Assembly: GCA_905216215.1 (NCBI GenBank)
Contig: CAJMSZ010000036.1
Coordinates: 1-22,035, forward strand
DNA: 22,035 nt
Source: an uncultured bacterium
GTDB taxonomy: Bacteria > Bacillota > Clostridia > Lachnospirales > Lachnospiraceae
Direction: 5' to 3'
This document shows, in pieces, positions 16,918 through 22,035 of this stretch; positions within the stretch are counted from its first letter, which is position 1; every line of letters begins with the position of its first letter. Both the position numbers and the translations under genes were made by a program. Under the pieces are notes generated by a model, which was not told the DNA's origin, did no database searches, and saw nothing but the letters and a program-made list of their open reading frames with translations.

Positions 16918-18375
16918 TTACCGCTCTTTCTTCATCTCAAACACCAGCGCAATCGGTGCGGAGCCTCGTCTGTATCCTGCCGGGACGGTCATACAAAGGC
17001 CGCCTTCGACTTCTTTGAATGCAACATTTTCTCCGTTTTCCACCATACAGATCTCCGAAATCTTCGTCTCGGTATACGGTACGAAAATTTCTGCCTCTAC
17101 CGATTCCTGTACCGTCGGATATAACCGGAATACATAGACTGAATCACCTTTCTGTGTGAACGAAAGGGTTCCGCTCTGGTACGGCGCGCAGACGCGGGTT
17201 CCGTAGATAGCATCGCCGAAGGTTTTCATCCACTGGCCAAAACCGTTCAGGCTGTCCCAGGCATCGACCGGGATGCGGCCGTCTGGCTGTGGGCTGACGT
17301 TCAGTGCCATGTTGCCGCCTTTGGCAACGATGTTGACAAGCATGCCGACAAGCTCACGCGGAGATTTATAATGATCGCCGTATTCGTACGTAAAGTCAAC
17401 GCCGAGGGTAAGGCAGCTTTCCCACGGAACGTTCAGCGGTTCTTCCGGAATGCAGAGCTCCGGTGTCACGTAGTTTTCGTAAGCGCCGCCGATTGTACGG
17501 TCAACGGAGAGAATCCACGGCTGAATCTTACGTGCTTCCTCAACGATCTCTCCAAGCTCAATATCCTGGCCGTTGCTCTCAGAGACCCAGCCCGCGTCGA
17601 ACCAGAGAATATCCAGCTTACCGTAATTCTCACAGAGCTCCAGAACCTGATTTTTTGTATATTCTTTAAAACGGTTCCACACGTTGGGATATTCCTTCGG
17701 ATCGTAGGAAGGTCCGCGGGATGTCAGACCATCTTTTCTCAGATCTTCATTCCAGTAGTCCGGGCAGTGCCAGTCGGCTTTGGAAAAATAAGCACCGATG
17801 CCGATGCCTTTTGCACGGAATGCATCAAACATGGATTTTACGATATCCGCATTTTTATGTTCATGGAACGGGCAGTCCTCTGCAGTTGTTTTATAATCTG
17901 TATATTTGGTGTCCCAGAGGCAGAATCCGTCGTGATGCTTTGTGGTCAGAAGAAGATAACGGAATCCGCAGTCCTCTGCCATCTGCGCCCATTCCTCCGG
18001 CTGAAAGCGGACCGGATAAAACGAACGATTCAGGCCGAAATACTGTTTTTTAAAGGTTTCGCCGTCTGTCCAGTTTACCTGGTGGCGGGACCAGTCTGAA
18101 TCCTTGTCGCTTAATGCCCAGGAGGCAACCATGCCGGGCTGGCAGTACAATCCAAAATGCATCATCAGCGCAAGCTTCTGATCCCGGAACCATTCGAGCT
18201 GCTGCAGAACAGCCGGATCGGTCGGACACACATACGTTTCAGCGGCGCTATAGTTGTGGACACCCTGGGAAACAATTTCCTGTTCCGGATCAGCGGGCGC
18301 TTCATTGCCCCGGATATCGATGATCGGTTCCGTTGTTCTGTTTTGTTCTTCGTGTTCTAAGTTCTCTGTGCTCAT
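16918..18375 (-). CDS. GH29 alpha-L-fucosidase
   Basis: A 485-residue GH29 enzyme. After an acidic, probably disordered N-terminal tail of about 55 residues come the family blocks: MMHFGLY (72-77), TTKHHDGFCLWDT with the substrate-binding His pair 147-148, and ILWFDAGW with nucleophile Asp260. Then come PWESCLTLG and VAKGGNMALNVSPQPDGRIP, followed by a C-terminal beta domain. It has no signal peptide, so it would cleave fucose from imported or diffusible fucosides in the cytoplasm. The start ATG has GAAGGAGA about 9 bases upstream. It stands alone, convergent with the alpha-glucan operon and divergent from the metal transporter. Its codons are richer in G and C than the sugar operon, so it probably has a separate history. 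The acid/base residue is variable in GH29 and I do not assign it. Confidence 0.93.
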   Translation of the reverse strand: MSTENLEHEEQNRTTEPIIDIRGNEAPADPEQEIVSQGVHNYSAAETYVCPTDPAVLQQLEWFRDQKLALMMHFGLYCQPGMVASWALSDKDSDWSRHQVNWTDGETFKKQYFGLNRSFYPVRFQPEEWAQMAEDCGFRYLLLTTKHHDGFCLWDTKYTDYKTTAEDCPFHEHKNADIVKSMFDAFRAKGIGIGAYFSKADWHCPDYWNEDLRKDGLTSRGPSYDPKEYPNVWNRFKEYTKNQVLELCENYGKLDILWFDAGWVSESNGQDIELGEIVEEARKIQPWILSVDRTIGGAYENYVTPELCIPEEPLNVPWESCLTLGVDFTYEYGDHYKSPRELVGMLVNIVAKGGNMALNVSPQPDGRIPVDAWDSLNGFGQWMKTFGDAIYGTRVCAPYQSGTLSFTQKGDSVYVFRLYPTVQESVEAEIFVPYTETKISEICMVENGENVAFKEVEGGLCMTVPAGYRRGSAPIALVFEMKKER

Positions 18376-18428
18376 AAGAGAGTCTCCTTCTCATCAAGAT
18401 AAAATTCACACCAATACTCGAAAATACA

Positions 18429-18457
18429 GCCAGAACCCGTAAAGAGCCGGTTTTGGC
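18429..18457. other. Stem-loop in the fucosidase 5' leader
   Basis: GCCAGAACC (18429-18437) and GGTTTTGGC (18449-18457) pair over 9 bp with one G-U on the plus strand; on the minus strand this becomes an A-C mismatch. It lies 54 bases upstream of the fucosidase start, between the leader terminator and the coding region. Confidence 0.4.
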
Positions 18458-18482
18458 ACTAAAATAAGAAAGAATCCTGCCC

Positions 18483-18498
18483 GGAGGGCTTTTTTTTT
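18483..18498 (+). terminator. Short GC hairpin with nine-T run (plus strand)
   Basis: GCCC-GGA-GGGC is followed by a run of T ending near 18498. The stem is only four pairs, and no plus-strand gene lies upstream that would need it. It may be coincidental or part of an alternative fold of the leader read on the other strand. Confidence 0.25.
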
Positions 18499-18502
18499 GT
18501 AG

Positions 18503-18542
18503 AAAAAACCGCGGCGACCCGATGACGTGCAGGCGGCCGCGG
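18503..18542 (-). terminator. Rho-independent terminator inside the fucosidase leader
   Basis: On the minus strand CCGCGGC (18542-18536) pairs with GCCGCGG (18515-18509) across a 20-base loop, followed by TTTTTT (18508-18503). All pairs are G-C. On the plus strand no T run follows, so it acts in the minus direction. Confidence 0.6.
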
Positions 18543-18612
18543 ATCGGACAGGAATCCTGTCCTCGAGATAGTGTGTGTACGGACTCCCGACACCGGGATA
18601 TCCGTCTGTGTT
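18503..18612 (-). ncRNA. Candidate structured RNA: small RNA or attenuating leader of the fucosidase gene
   Basis: Read on the minus strand from a possible start near 18612, this GC-rich stretch folds into three successive hairpins. The first is ACGGA-CCCG loop CGGG-TCCGT. The second is a near-perfect GGACAGGA/TCCTGTCC. The third is CCGCGGC/GCCGCGG followed by six T, a typical terminator, ending near 18503. The fucosidase ATG is about 130 bases further on. I found no match to riboswitch or SRP/6S-type consensus elements that I remember. It could be a stand-alone RNA of about 110 bases or a leader with a regulated terminator. Confidence 0.4.
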
Positions 18613-18618
18613 GTCTAT

Positions 18619-18647
18619 AGAATACCATATAAATGTTAAAAAGTCAC
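18619..18647 (-). promoter_or_regulatory. Possible promoter for the structured RNA / fucosidase
   Basis: On the minus strand GTGACT (18647-18642) is followed after 17 bases by TATTCT (18624-18619), preceded by TGG as in an extended -10. Each hexamer matches the consensus at four of six positions. The transcript would start near 18612, directly before the first hairpin. Confidence 0.35.
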
Positions 18648-18666
18648 CCTTTAAATTTAAACAAAA

Positions 18667-18695
18667 TGTTCATAAAAAATCGGTAAAAGTGAACA
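18667..18695. promoter_or_regulatory. Inverted repeat TGTTCA-N17-TGAACA upstream of cbiM
   Basis: Two perfect six-base half-sites are separated by 17 bases in an AT-rich stretch about 115 bases before cbiM. The geometry resembles widely spaced operators such as those of NikR-type metal repressors, although the half-site sequence is not the E. coli one. It could serve the divergent fucosidase side equally well. Confidence 0.35.
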
Positions 18696-18809
18696 AAAAG
18701 GATCGCGGAAAAATCTGAAAAAATAACCCCCACGGGGGCTTGCAGGACGAATTTTAGCGTAGTAAAGTAAAAAAAGAAAAAAACAGAAAACGAAAAGGAG
18801 GAGAACATT

Positions 18810-19802
18810 ATGCATATGGCTGATGCGCTGGTTGCGCCTGCAGTGGCTGCAACAATGTATGTCTGTTCCGGCGGAGCAGCTGGTTTTTCTGTAAAAAAAG
18901 TACGCCTGGAGAGCGACCCGAAAAAGATCCCAGTGATGGGAGTGATGGGTGCGTTTGTCTTTGCGGCGCAGATGATTAACTTTACAATTCCAGGCACAGG
19001 CTCGAGTGGTCATCTCTGCGGCGGTATGATGCTGACTGCGTTGCTCGGACCGTATGCCGCGTTTTTAACAATGATCGGTGTGCTGCTGATCCAGTGTCTG
19101 CTGTTTGCGGACGGCGGTCTTCTGGCGCTCGGGTGCAATATCTGGAATATGGCGTTTTATGGGTGCTTTCTCGGCTATTTCCTGTTCTGGCGTCCGATGA
19201 TGAAAAAGGGAATGTCGCGCGGAAAGATTGTAGGTGCTTCCATCCTTGGGTGCGTGGTGACGCTGCAGCTTGGCGCTTTTAGTGTGGCACTGGAAACACT
19301 TGCATCCGGCATAACGGATCTGCCGTTTTCGGTATTTGTGGCAACAATGCAGCCGATTCATCTCGCGATTGGTCTTGTAGAAGGCCTGATTACAGCGGCC
19401 GTTCTGCTGTTCGTTTATGAAGCGCGCCCGGAGATGCTTTCCTGCAGCGAAGAAAGAACAAAGAGCCGCTTTTCTTTCAAGAAGACAATTGCGATCTTAG
19501 GCATCGCAGCACTGGTGATCGGCGGAGCCGTTTCTCTTGCGGCATCCTCCAATCCGGATGGGCTTGAGTGGTCCATGGAGCGCCTGACCGGTTCGACGGA
19601 ACTGGAAAATGACGGAACCGGCGCACATGCAGCGGCGGAAGAGATTCAGGAAAAAACGGCACTTCTGCCGGACTATGGATTTAAAAATTCCGATTCCACG
19701 TTTGGAACCAGCTTTTCCGGAATTGCGGGATCCGCAGTCGTTCTTATTGTCTGTGTCGGTGCATGCTATGCATTCCGTTTCTTTAAAAAGAAAAAGTCAT
19801 AA
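18810..19802 (+). CDS. cbiM: ECF cobalt/nickel transporter substrate-binding component CbiM fused to a PDGLE (CbiN/NikN-like) domain
   Basis: A 330-residue membrane protein. It begins MHMADALVAPAV; in CbiM/NikM the free N-terminus and His2 coordinate the metal ion, which fixes this ATG as the start (AAAGGAGG upstream). Residues 1-215 carry the CbiM helices (FVFAAQMINFTIPGTGSSGH, LCGGMMLTALLGPY). The C-terminal part (about 220-330) has a helix, the motif SSNPDGLEWS (PDGLE at 249-253) and a last helix near 300-322, ending in KKKK. That is the CbiN/NikN-type subunit fused on, so no separate cbiN is expected, and none is present. The complex imports Co2+ (for B12) or Ni2+; the fusion is more typical of NikMN, but the metal cannot be decided from sequence. 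Confidence 0.93.
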   Translation: MHMADALVAPAVAATMYVCSGGAAGFSVKKVRLESDPKKIPVMGVMGAFVFAAQMINFTIPGTGSSGHLCGGMMLTALLGPYAAFLTMIGVLLIQCLLFADGGLLALGCNIWNMAFYGCFLGYFLFWRPMMKKGMSRGKIVGASILGCVVTLQLGAFSVALETLASGITDLPFSVFVATMQPIHLAIGLVEGLITAAVLLFVYEARPEMLSCSEERTKSRFSFKKTIAILGIAALVIGGAVSLAASSNPDGLEWSMERLTGSTELENDGTGAHAAAEEIQEKTALLPDYGFKNSDSTFGTSFSGIAGSAVVLIVCVGACYAFRFFKKKKS

Positions 19803-19825
19803 GCTGCACGGAACAGGAGAAAGAA

Positions 19826-20596
19826 ATGAATAAACTTGGCAATGCACTATATGAAATCCATCATATGGATATGCTTGCGGCGAAGGACCAGTGGGTGAAC
19901 AGGCTTCATCCACTGGTTAAACTTGTTTTAACGATTGTTTTTCTGACCGTAACCATGTCCTTTCCAAAATACGATCTGACCGGCCTGCTGCGCATGGGAA
20001 TTTATCCGATTGTACTCTTTATCGTCGGCGAAATTTCATTCTGCGACAGTATCCGGCGGCTTCGGATTGTCCTGCCGCTCGTCTGCTTTGTGGGGCTGTT
20101 CAATCCGATCTTTGACCGTCAGGTAATCGGGCATATTGGTACCGTTCCGCTGACAGCAGGGATGCTTTCCATGGTGACGCTGATGATCAAAGGCATTTAC
20201 AGCGTACTGGCGGCATATCTTCTGATTGCGACAACATCCATCGAAAAAATCTGTTATGCACTGCGTCTGCTTCACATCCCTGCCATTCTGGTGACACAGG
20301 TGCTGCTGACGTACCGCTATGTTACAGTGCTTCTCGAGGAGGCAAACCGCATGACCCAGGCGTACAGTCTGCGCGCGCCGAATCAGAAGGGTGTTCATTT
20401 CAAGGTATGGGGAACACTGGCCGGCCAGCTGCTTCTGCGCAGCATGGACCGCGCAAATGAGGTGTATGAAAGCATGACTTTGCGCGGCTATCGGGGAGAA
20501 TTTTACTATATAGCGAAGGAGCCGTGCAAAGCGAAGGACTGGCTGTATCTGGGTGTGTGGCTTGCACTTTTTGCCGTGCTGAAAATAACGGGATGA
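19826..20596 (+). CDS. cbiQ: ECF transporter T component (CbiQ)
   Basis: A 256-residue transmembrane coupling protein (EcfT/CbiQ family) that links CbiM to the ATPase. It has hydrophobic segments near residues 30-60, 75-90, 105-140 and 235-255. Two cytoplasmic coupling helices are seen: EANRMTQAYSLRAPN, and RSMDRANEVYESMTLRGYRG, the conserved Ala/Arg-Gly motif region. Its ATG is 23 bases after the cbiM stop with CAGGAGAAAG upstream, so it is translated from the same operon. The length and motifs are normal for the family. Confidence 0.93.
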   Translation: MNKLGNALYEIHHMDMLAAKDQWVNRLHPLVKLVLTIVFLTVTMSFPKYDLTGLLRMGIYPIVLFIVGEISFCDSIRRLRIVLPLVCFVGLFNPIFDRQVIGHIGTVPLTAGMLSMVTLMIKGIYSVLAAYLLIATTSIEKICYALRLLHIPAILVTQVLLTYRYVTVLLEEANRMTQAYSLRAPNQKGVHFKVWGTLAGQLLLRSMDRANEVYESMTLRGYRGEFYYIAKEPCKAKDWLYLGVWLALFAVLKITG

Positions 20597-20717
20597 AGCG
20601 CTGCGTGGGAAGACATCTATTTGCAACAAGTCGGAAGAAGTAGAAAGAAGTAGAAAAGCAACCTGGTGCAGCTGCCTGCACGCGGGAAGAGGAAAGAATT
20701 ATCGGGAGATATCAAAA

Positions 20718-21458
20718 ATGAGCCATATTCACATCAATTTTGAACATGTTAATTATTCTTACGAGAAAACAGTCCCGATTCTGCAGGACATCACATTTAC
20801 TGCACACGAAAATGACAGCATCGGGCTGATTGGAGCGAACGGTGTCGGGAAATCCACGCTGCTGAAATTGCTGGTCGGGCTAAATCCGGACTATGAGGGC
20901 AGCATTCGTGTGGAGGAGATGCCGGTTGTGAAGGAGATGCTTCCGAAAGTGCGCGAGAAAATCGGATATGTCTTTCAGGATTCGGACAGTCAGCTGTTCA
21001 TGTCGACGGTATTCGAGGACGTGGCATTTGCACCACGCAATTACGGACTGCCGGAAACAGAAGTGGAACAGCGTGTCAGCCATGCACTGGAACAGATTCA
21101 TATCGGGCATTTACGGGACAAGCAGATTTATAAGCTGTCGGGCGGTGAGAAAAAGATGGCATCGATCGCCACGATCCTCGCAATGACACCGGATATCATT
21201 CTGATGGATGAACCATCGATTGCACTCGATCCAAAAAACCGTAGAACGTTGATTCATATACTGAACGATTTTGAACATCTGAAAATCATCGCATCGCATG
21301 ATCTCGATATGATTCTGGAAACCTGCAATCGCGTGATTCTGATGGCCGGCGGACGGATTGTCTGCGACGGGGATACGAAAGAAATATTGACCAACAAAGA
21401 GCTTCTTGAGGCAAACGGACTGGAGCTGCCGTTTTGCCTGCAGAAGCCGATGTGGTAG
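20718..21458 (+). CDS. cbiO: ECF transporter ATPase (CbiO)
   Basis: A 246-residue ABC ATPase that powers the metal importer. All motifs are present: Walker A GANGVGKST (39-47), Q-loop YVFQDSDSQLF (84-94), signature LSGGE (140-144), Walker B ILMDEP (161-166) with catalytic Glu165, and switch His194 in ASHDLD. The QDSDSQLF form is typical of ECF ATPases. It is third in the operon, 121 bases after cbiQ; that gap holds no gene and a modest GGGAGA ribosome binding site. As the last intact gene of the unit it is followed directly by the chimeric frame at 21480. Confidence 0.95.
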   Translation: MSHIHINFEHVNYSYEKTVPILQDITFTAHENDSIGLIGANGVGKSTLLKLLVGLNPDYEGSIRVEEMPVVKEMLPKVREKIGYVFQDSDSQLFMSTVFEDVAFAPRNYGLPETEVEQRVSHALEQIHIGHLRDKQIYKLSGGEKKMASIATILAMTPDIILMDEPSIALDPKNRRTLIHILNDFEHLKIIASHDLDMILETCNRVILMAGGRIVCDGDTKEILTNKELLEANGLELPFCLQKPMW

Positions 21459-21479
21459 AAGGTTTTGCGGAAGAAAGTG

Positions 21480-21626
21480 ATGAAACACATACGTTGTGGA
21501 TTTCTCGCGGTGATGGTAGTAATGGCGGGAATCGGAAAAAGTTCGCGTGGACATGGACGTTGGTTCGCTGTCCGCGAGGGTGGACGTACTGTAGGATCAG
21601 GACGTGTTGCTACAATCATCGAGTAA
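21480..21626 (+). pseudogene. Chimeric short frame: signal-peptide-like start fused to the EF-Tu C-terminus
   Basis: A 48-codon frame starts at ATG 21480 with GGAAGAAAG upstream. Residues 1-20 (MKHIRCGFLAVMVVMAGIGK) look like a signal peptide. Residues 29-48, FAVREGGRTVGSGRVATIIE and stop, are the characteristic last residues of elongation factor Tu. The EF-Tu homology starts at about 21564; the residues before it do not match EF-Tu. This looks like a recombination junction: the truncated beginning of a secreted protein (perhaps an accessory gene of the metal operon) joined to a copied tuf 3' end. A functional small protein is unlikely but not excluded. Confidence 0.75.
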
Positions 21627-21646
21627 TACAATCTGAATATAGATTT

Positions 21647-21662
21647 GTTATCGCAAGATAAC
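21647..21662 (+). other. Small GNRA-loop hairpin after the EF-Tu tail
   Basis: GTTATC and GATAAC pair perfectly around a GCAA tetraloop. It sits between the tuf-like stop codon and the terminator, probably carried along with the tuf 3' region. Confidence 0.45.
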
Positions 21663-21682
21663 GTTGTGTCCAAACGTAAGAT

Positions 21683-21712
21683 ACCCGTAGAACTTCGGTT
21701 CTACGGGTTTTT
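21683..21712 (+). terminator. Strong terminator downstream of the EF-Tu tail
   Basis: ACCCGTAGAAC (21683-21693) and GTTCTACGGGT (21698-21708) pair perfectly over 11 bp around a TTCG tetraloop, followed by five T. It ends the cbiMQO transcript in the present arrangement and may originally be the terminator of tuf. Confidence 0.92.
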
Positions 21713-21761
21713 CTGTTGCCTGGAAATGTACAAAAGAGTGGAAAAGAATAACGAACAGTAT

Positions 21762-21800
21762 AGAAAAACGGTTGCCGGGAGAGTGTCCTGACAACCGTTT
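21762..21800 (-). terminator. Terminator for the minus-strand gene at the right edge
   Basis: AAACGGTTG (21766-21774) pairs with CAACCGTTT (21792-21800). Inside, CGGGA pairs with TCCTG with one wobble and a five-base loop. On the minus strand the stem is followed by TTTTTC, so it terminates leftward transcription. Confidence 0.75.
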
Positions 21801-21801
21801 G

Positions 21802-21850
21802 TGATAACAGAATGATAACAAAATATATAATTTTCGCAAATATGATAACA
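21802..21850. repeat. Three direct TGATAACA repeats
   Basis: Exact octamers at 21802-21809, 21813-21820 and 21843-21850, spaced 11 and 30 bases start to start. They lie in the 3' untranslated stretch of the minus-strand gene. They could be binding sites for a protein or remnants of a mobile-element end; no function is visible. Confidence 0.5.
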
Positions 21851-21861
21851 GATAAAGTGGA

Positions 21862-21896
21862 TTAATCCACAAATCAGAGATGTGATTGTGGATTAA
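21862..21896. repeat. Perfect inverted repeat overlapping the stop codon of the edge gene
   Basis: TTAATCCACAA (21862-21872) and TTGTGGATTAA (21886-21896) pair perfectly over 11 bp with a 13-base loop. The right arm contains the TAA of the minus-strand gene. No T run follows, so it is not a classical terminator. Confidence 0.6.
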
Positions 21897-22033
21897 GTCA
21901 GATCATACGTCTTAATGTCATTACCTTCAGTGCCCTTCTTAACGATGGTATGACAACCTATCGTAGTTCCCATGGCACGTAGTTTCCATTCTTCCTGGGT
22001 AGCGTTGAGCTTATCCAGTTCTTCTTGTCTTTT
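21893..22033 (-). CDS. C-terminal end of an unrecognised protein (partial)
   Basis: A minus-strand frame enters from the right edge and ends at TAA (21893-21895) after 46 codons. Visible residues include KRQEELDKLNATQEEWKLRA, then MGTTIGCHTIVKKGTEGND and a final KTYDLT. The first part could be a helix or coiled coil. I do not recognise the family. The frame is preferred because it is open to the edge and followed by a proper minus-strand terminator; the other two minus-strand frames contain stops. Confidence 0.45.
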   Translation of the reverse strand, partial: KRQEELDKLNATQEEWKLRAMGTTIGCHTIVKKGTEGNDIKTYDLT

Positions 22034-22035
22034 AT

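Noticed and set aside
17371..18099. 242-codon plus-strand frame antisense to the fucosidase
   Set aside because: It lies wholly opposite a gene with complete GH29 motifs, has no convincing ribosome binding site, and its sequence is Cys/Phe/Arg-rich as expected of an antisense shadow.
18503..18620. 4.5S/SRP RNA, T-box or c-di-GMP riboswitch
   Set aside because: The conserved SRP core, T-box and c-di-GMP sequence elements are absent; only the presence of stable hairpins is similar.
18640..18809. Cobalamin riboswitch in the cbiM leader
   Set aside because: The leader is too short and AT-rich, and shows only a small CCCCC-AC-GGGGG hairpin; I saw no B12-box-like conserved segment.
20036..20629. 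197-codon minus-strand frame opposite cbiQ
   Set aside because: His/Gln/Arg-rich shadow of a clear CbiQ gene; no start signals.
1..22035. CRISPR array, rRNA or tRNA genes
   Set aside because: No regularly spaced direct repeats of 25-40 bases, and no rRNA or tRNA-like segments, were seen on reading both strands.

Overview
The window looks like part of the chromosome of a gut-type Firmicute, most likely a Lachnospiraceae-like clostridium. The basis is strong AGGAGG-type ribosome binding sites, an AraC/ABC sugar-import locus without its own ATPase, and large cytoplasmic glycoside hydrolases of a kind common in that group. This assignment is inference; there is no rRNA or complete marker gene in the window.

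Layout. Positions 1-390 hold only 3' ends or decayed coding fragments, closed by a terminator hairpin (417-448) that works in both directions. From 564 to 16606 lies one carbohydrate-utilisation locus. A divergent AraC-family regulator (minus strand) faces a plus-strand operon: solute-binding lipoprotein, two MalF/MalG-type permeases, a GH31 enzyme with a CBM9-like N-terminal domain, a GH66 enzyme broken by one in-frame TAA, a GH27-like enzyme of the isomalto-dextranase type, a GH13 neopullulanase-type enzyme, and a second GH31 that is a full-length paralogue of the first. None of the enzymes has a signal peptide. The locus therefore reads as 'import first, then hydrolyse inside'. GH66, GH27 (isomalto-dextranase type), GH31 and GH13 together point to alpha-1,6-rich or mixed-linkage alpha-gluco-oligosaccharides, possibly cyclic ones. 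Two strong intercistronic hairpins lie after the binding-protein gene and ahead of GH66.

From about 16.9 kb the base composition becomes more GC-rich. A GH29 alpha-L-fucosidase gene (minus strand) has a long, highly structured leader with a terminator inside it, which may be an attenuator or a separate small RNA. Divergent from it is a three-gene ECF metal importer: CbiM fused to a PDGLE/CbiN-like domain, CbiQ and CbiO, for cobalt or nickel.

Just after cbiO, a short reading frame starts like a signal peptide and ends in the exact style of the EF-Tu C-terminus, followed by a perfect terminator. This looks like a rearrangement breakpoint that copied the end of a tuf gene. The right edge carries the end of an unrecognised minus-strand gene with a hairpin at its stop codon, three TGATAACA repeats and its own terminator.

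The most interesting points are the composition of the alpha-glucan locus with its two GH31 paralogues, the nonsense codon in GH66, the nine-base C tract in the regulator, the structured RNA before the fucosidase, and the EF-Tu tail fusion.
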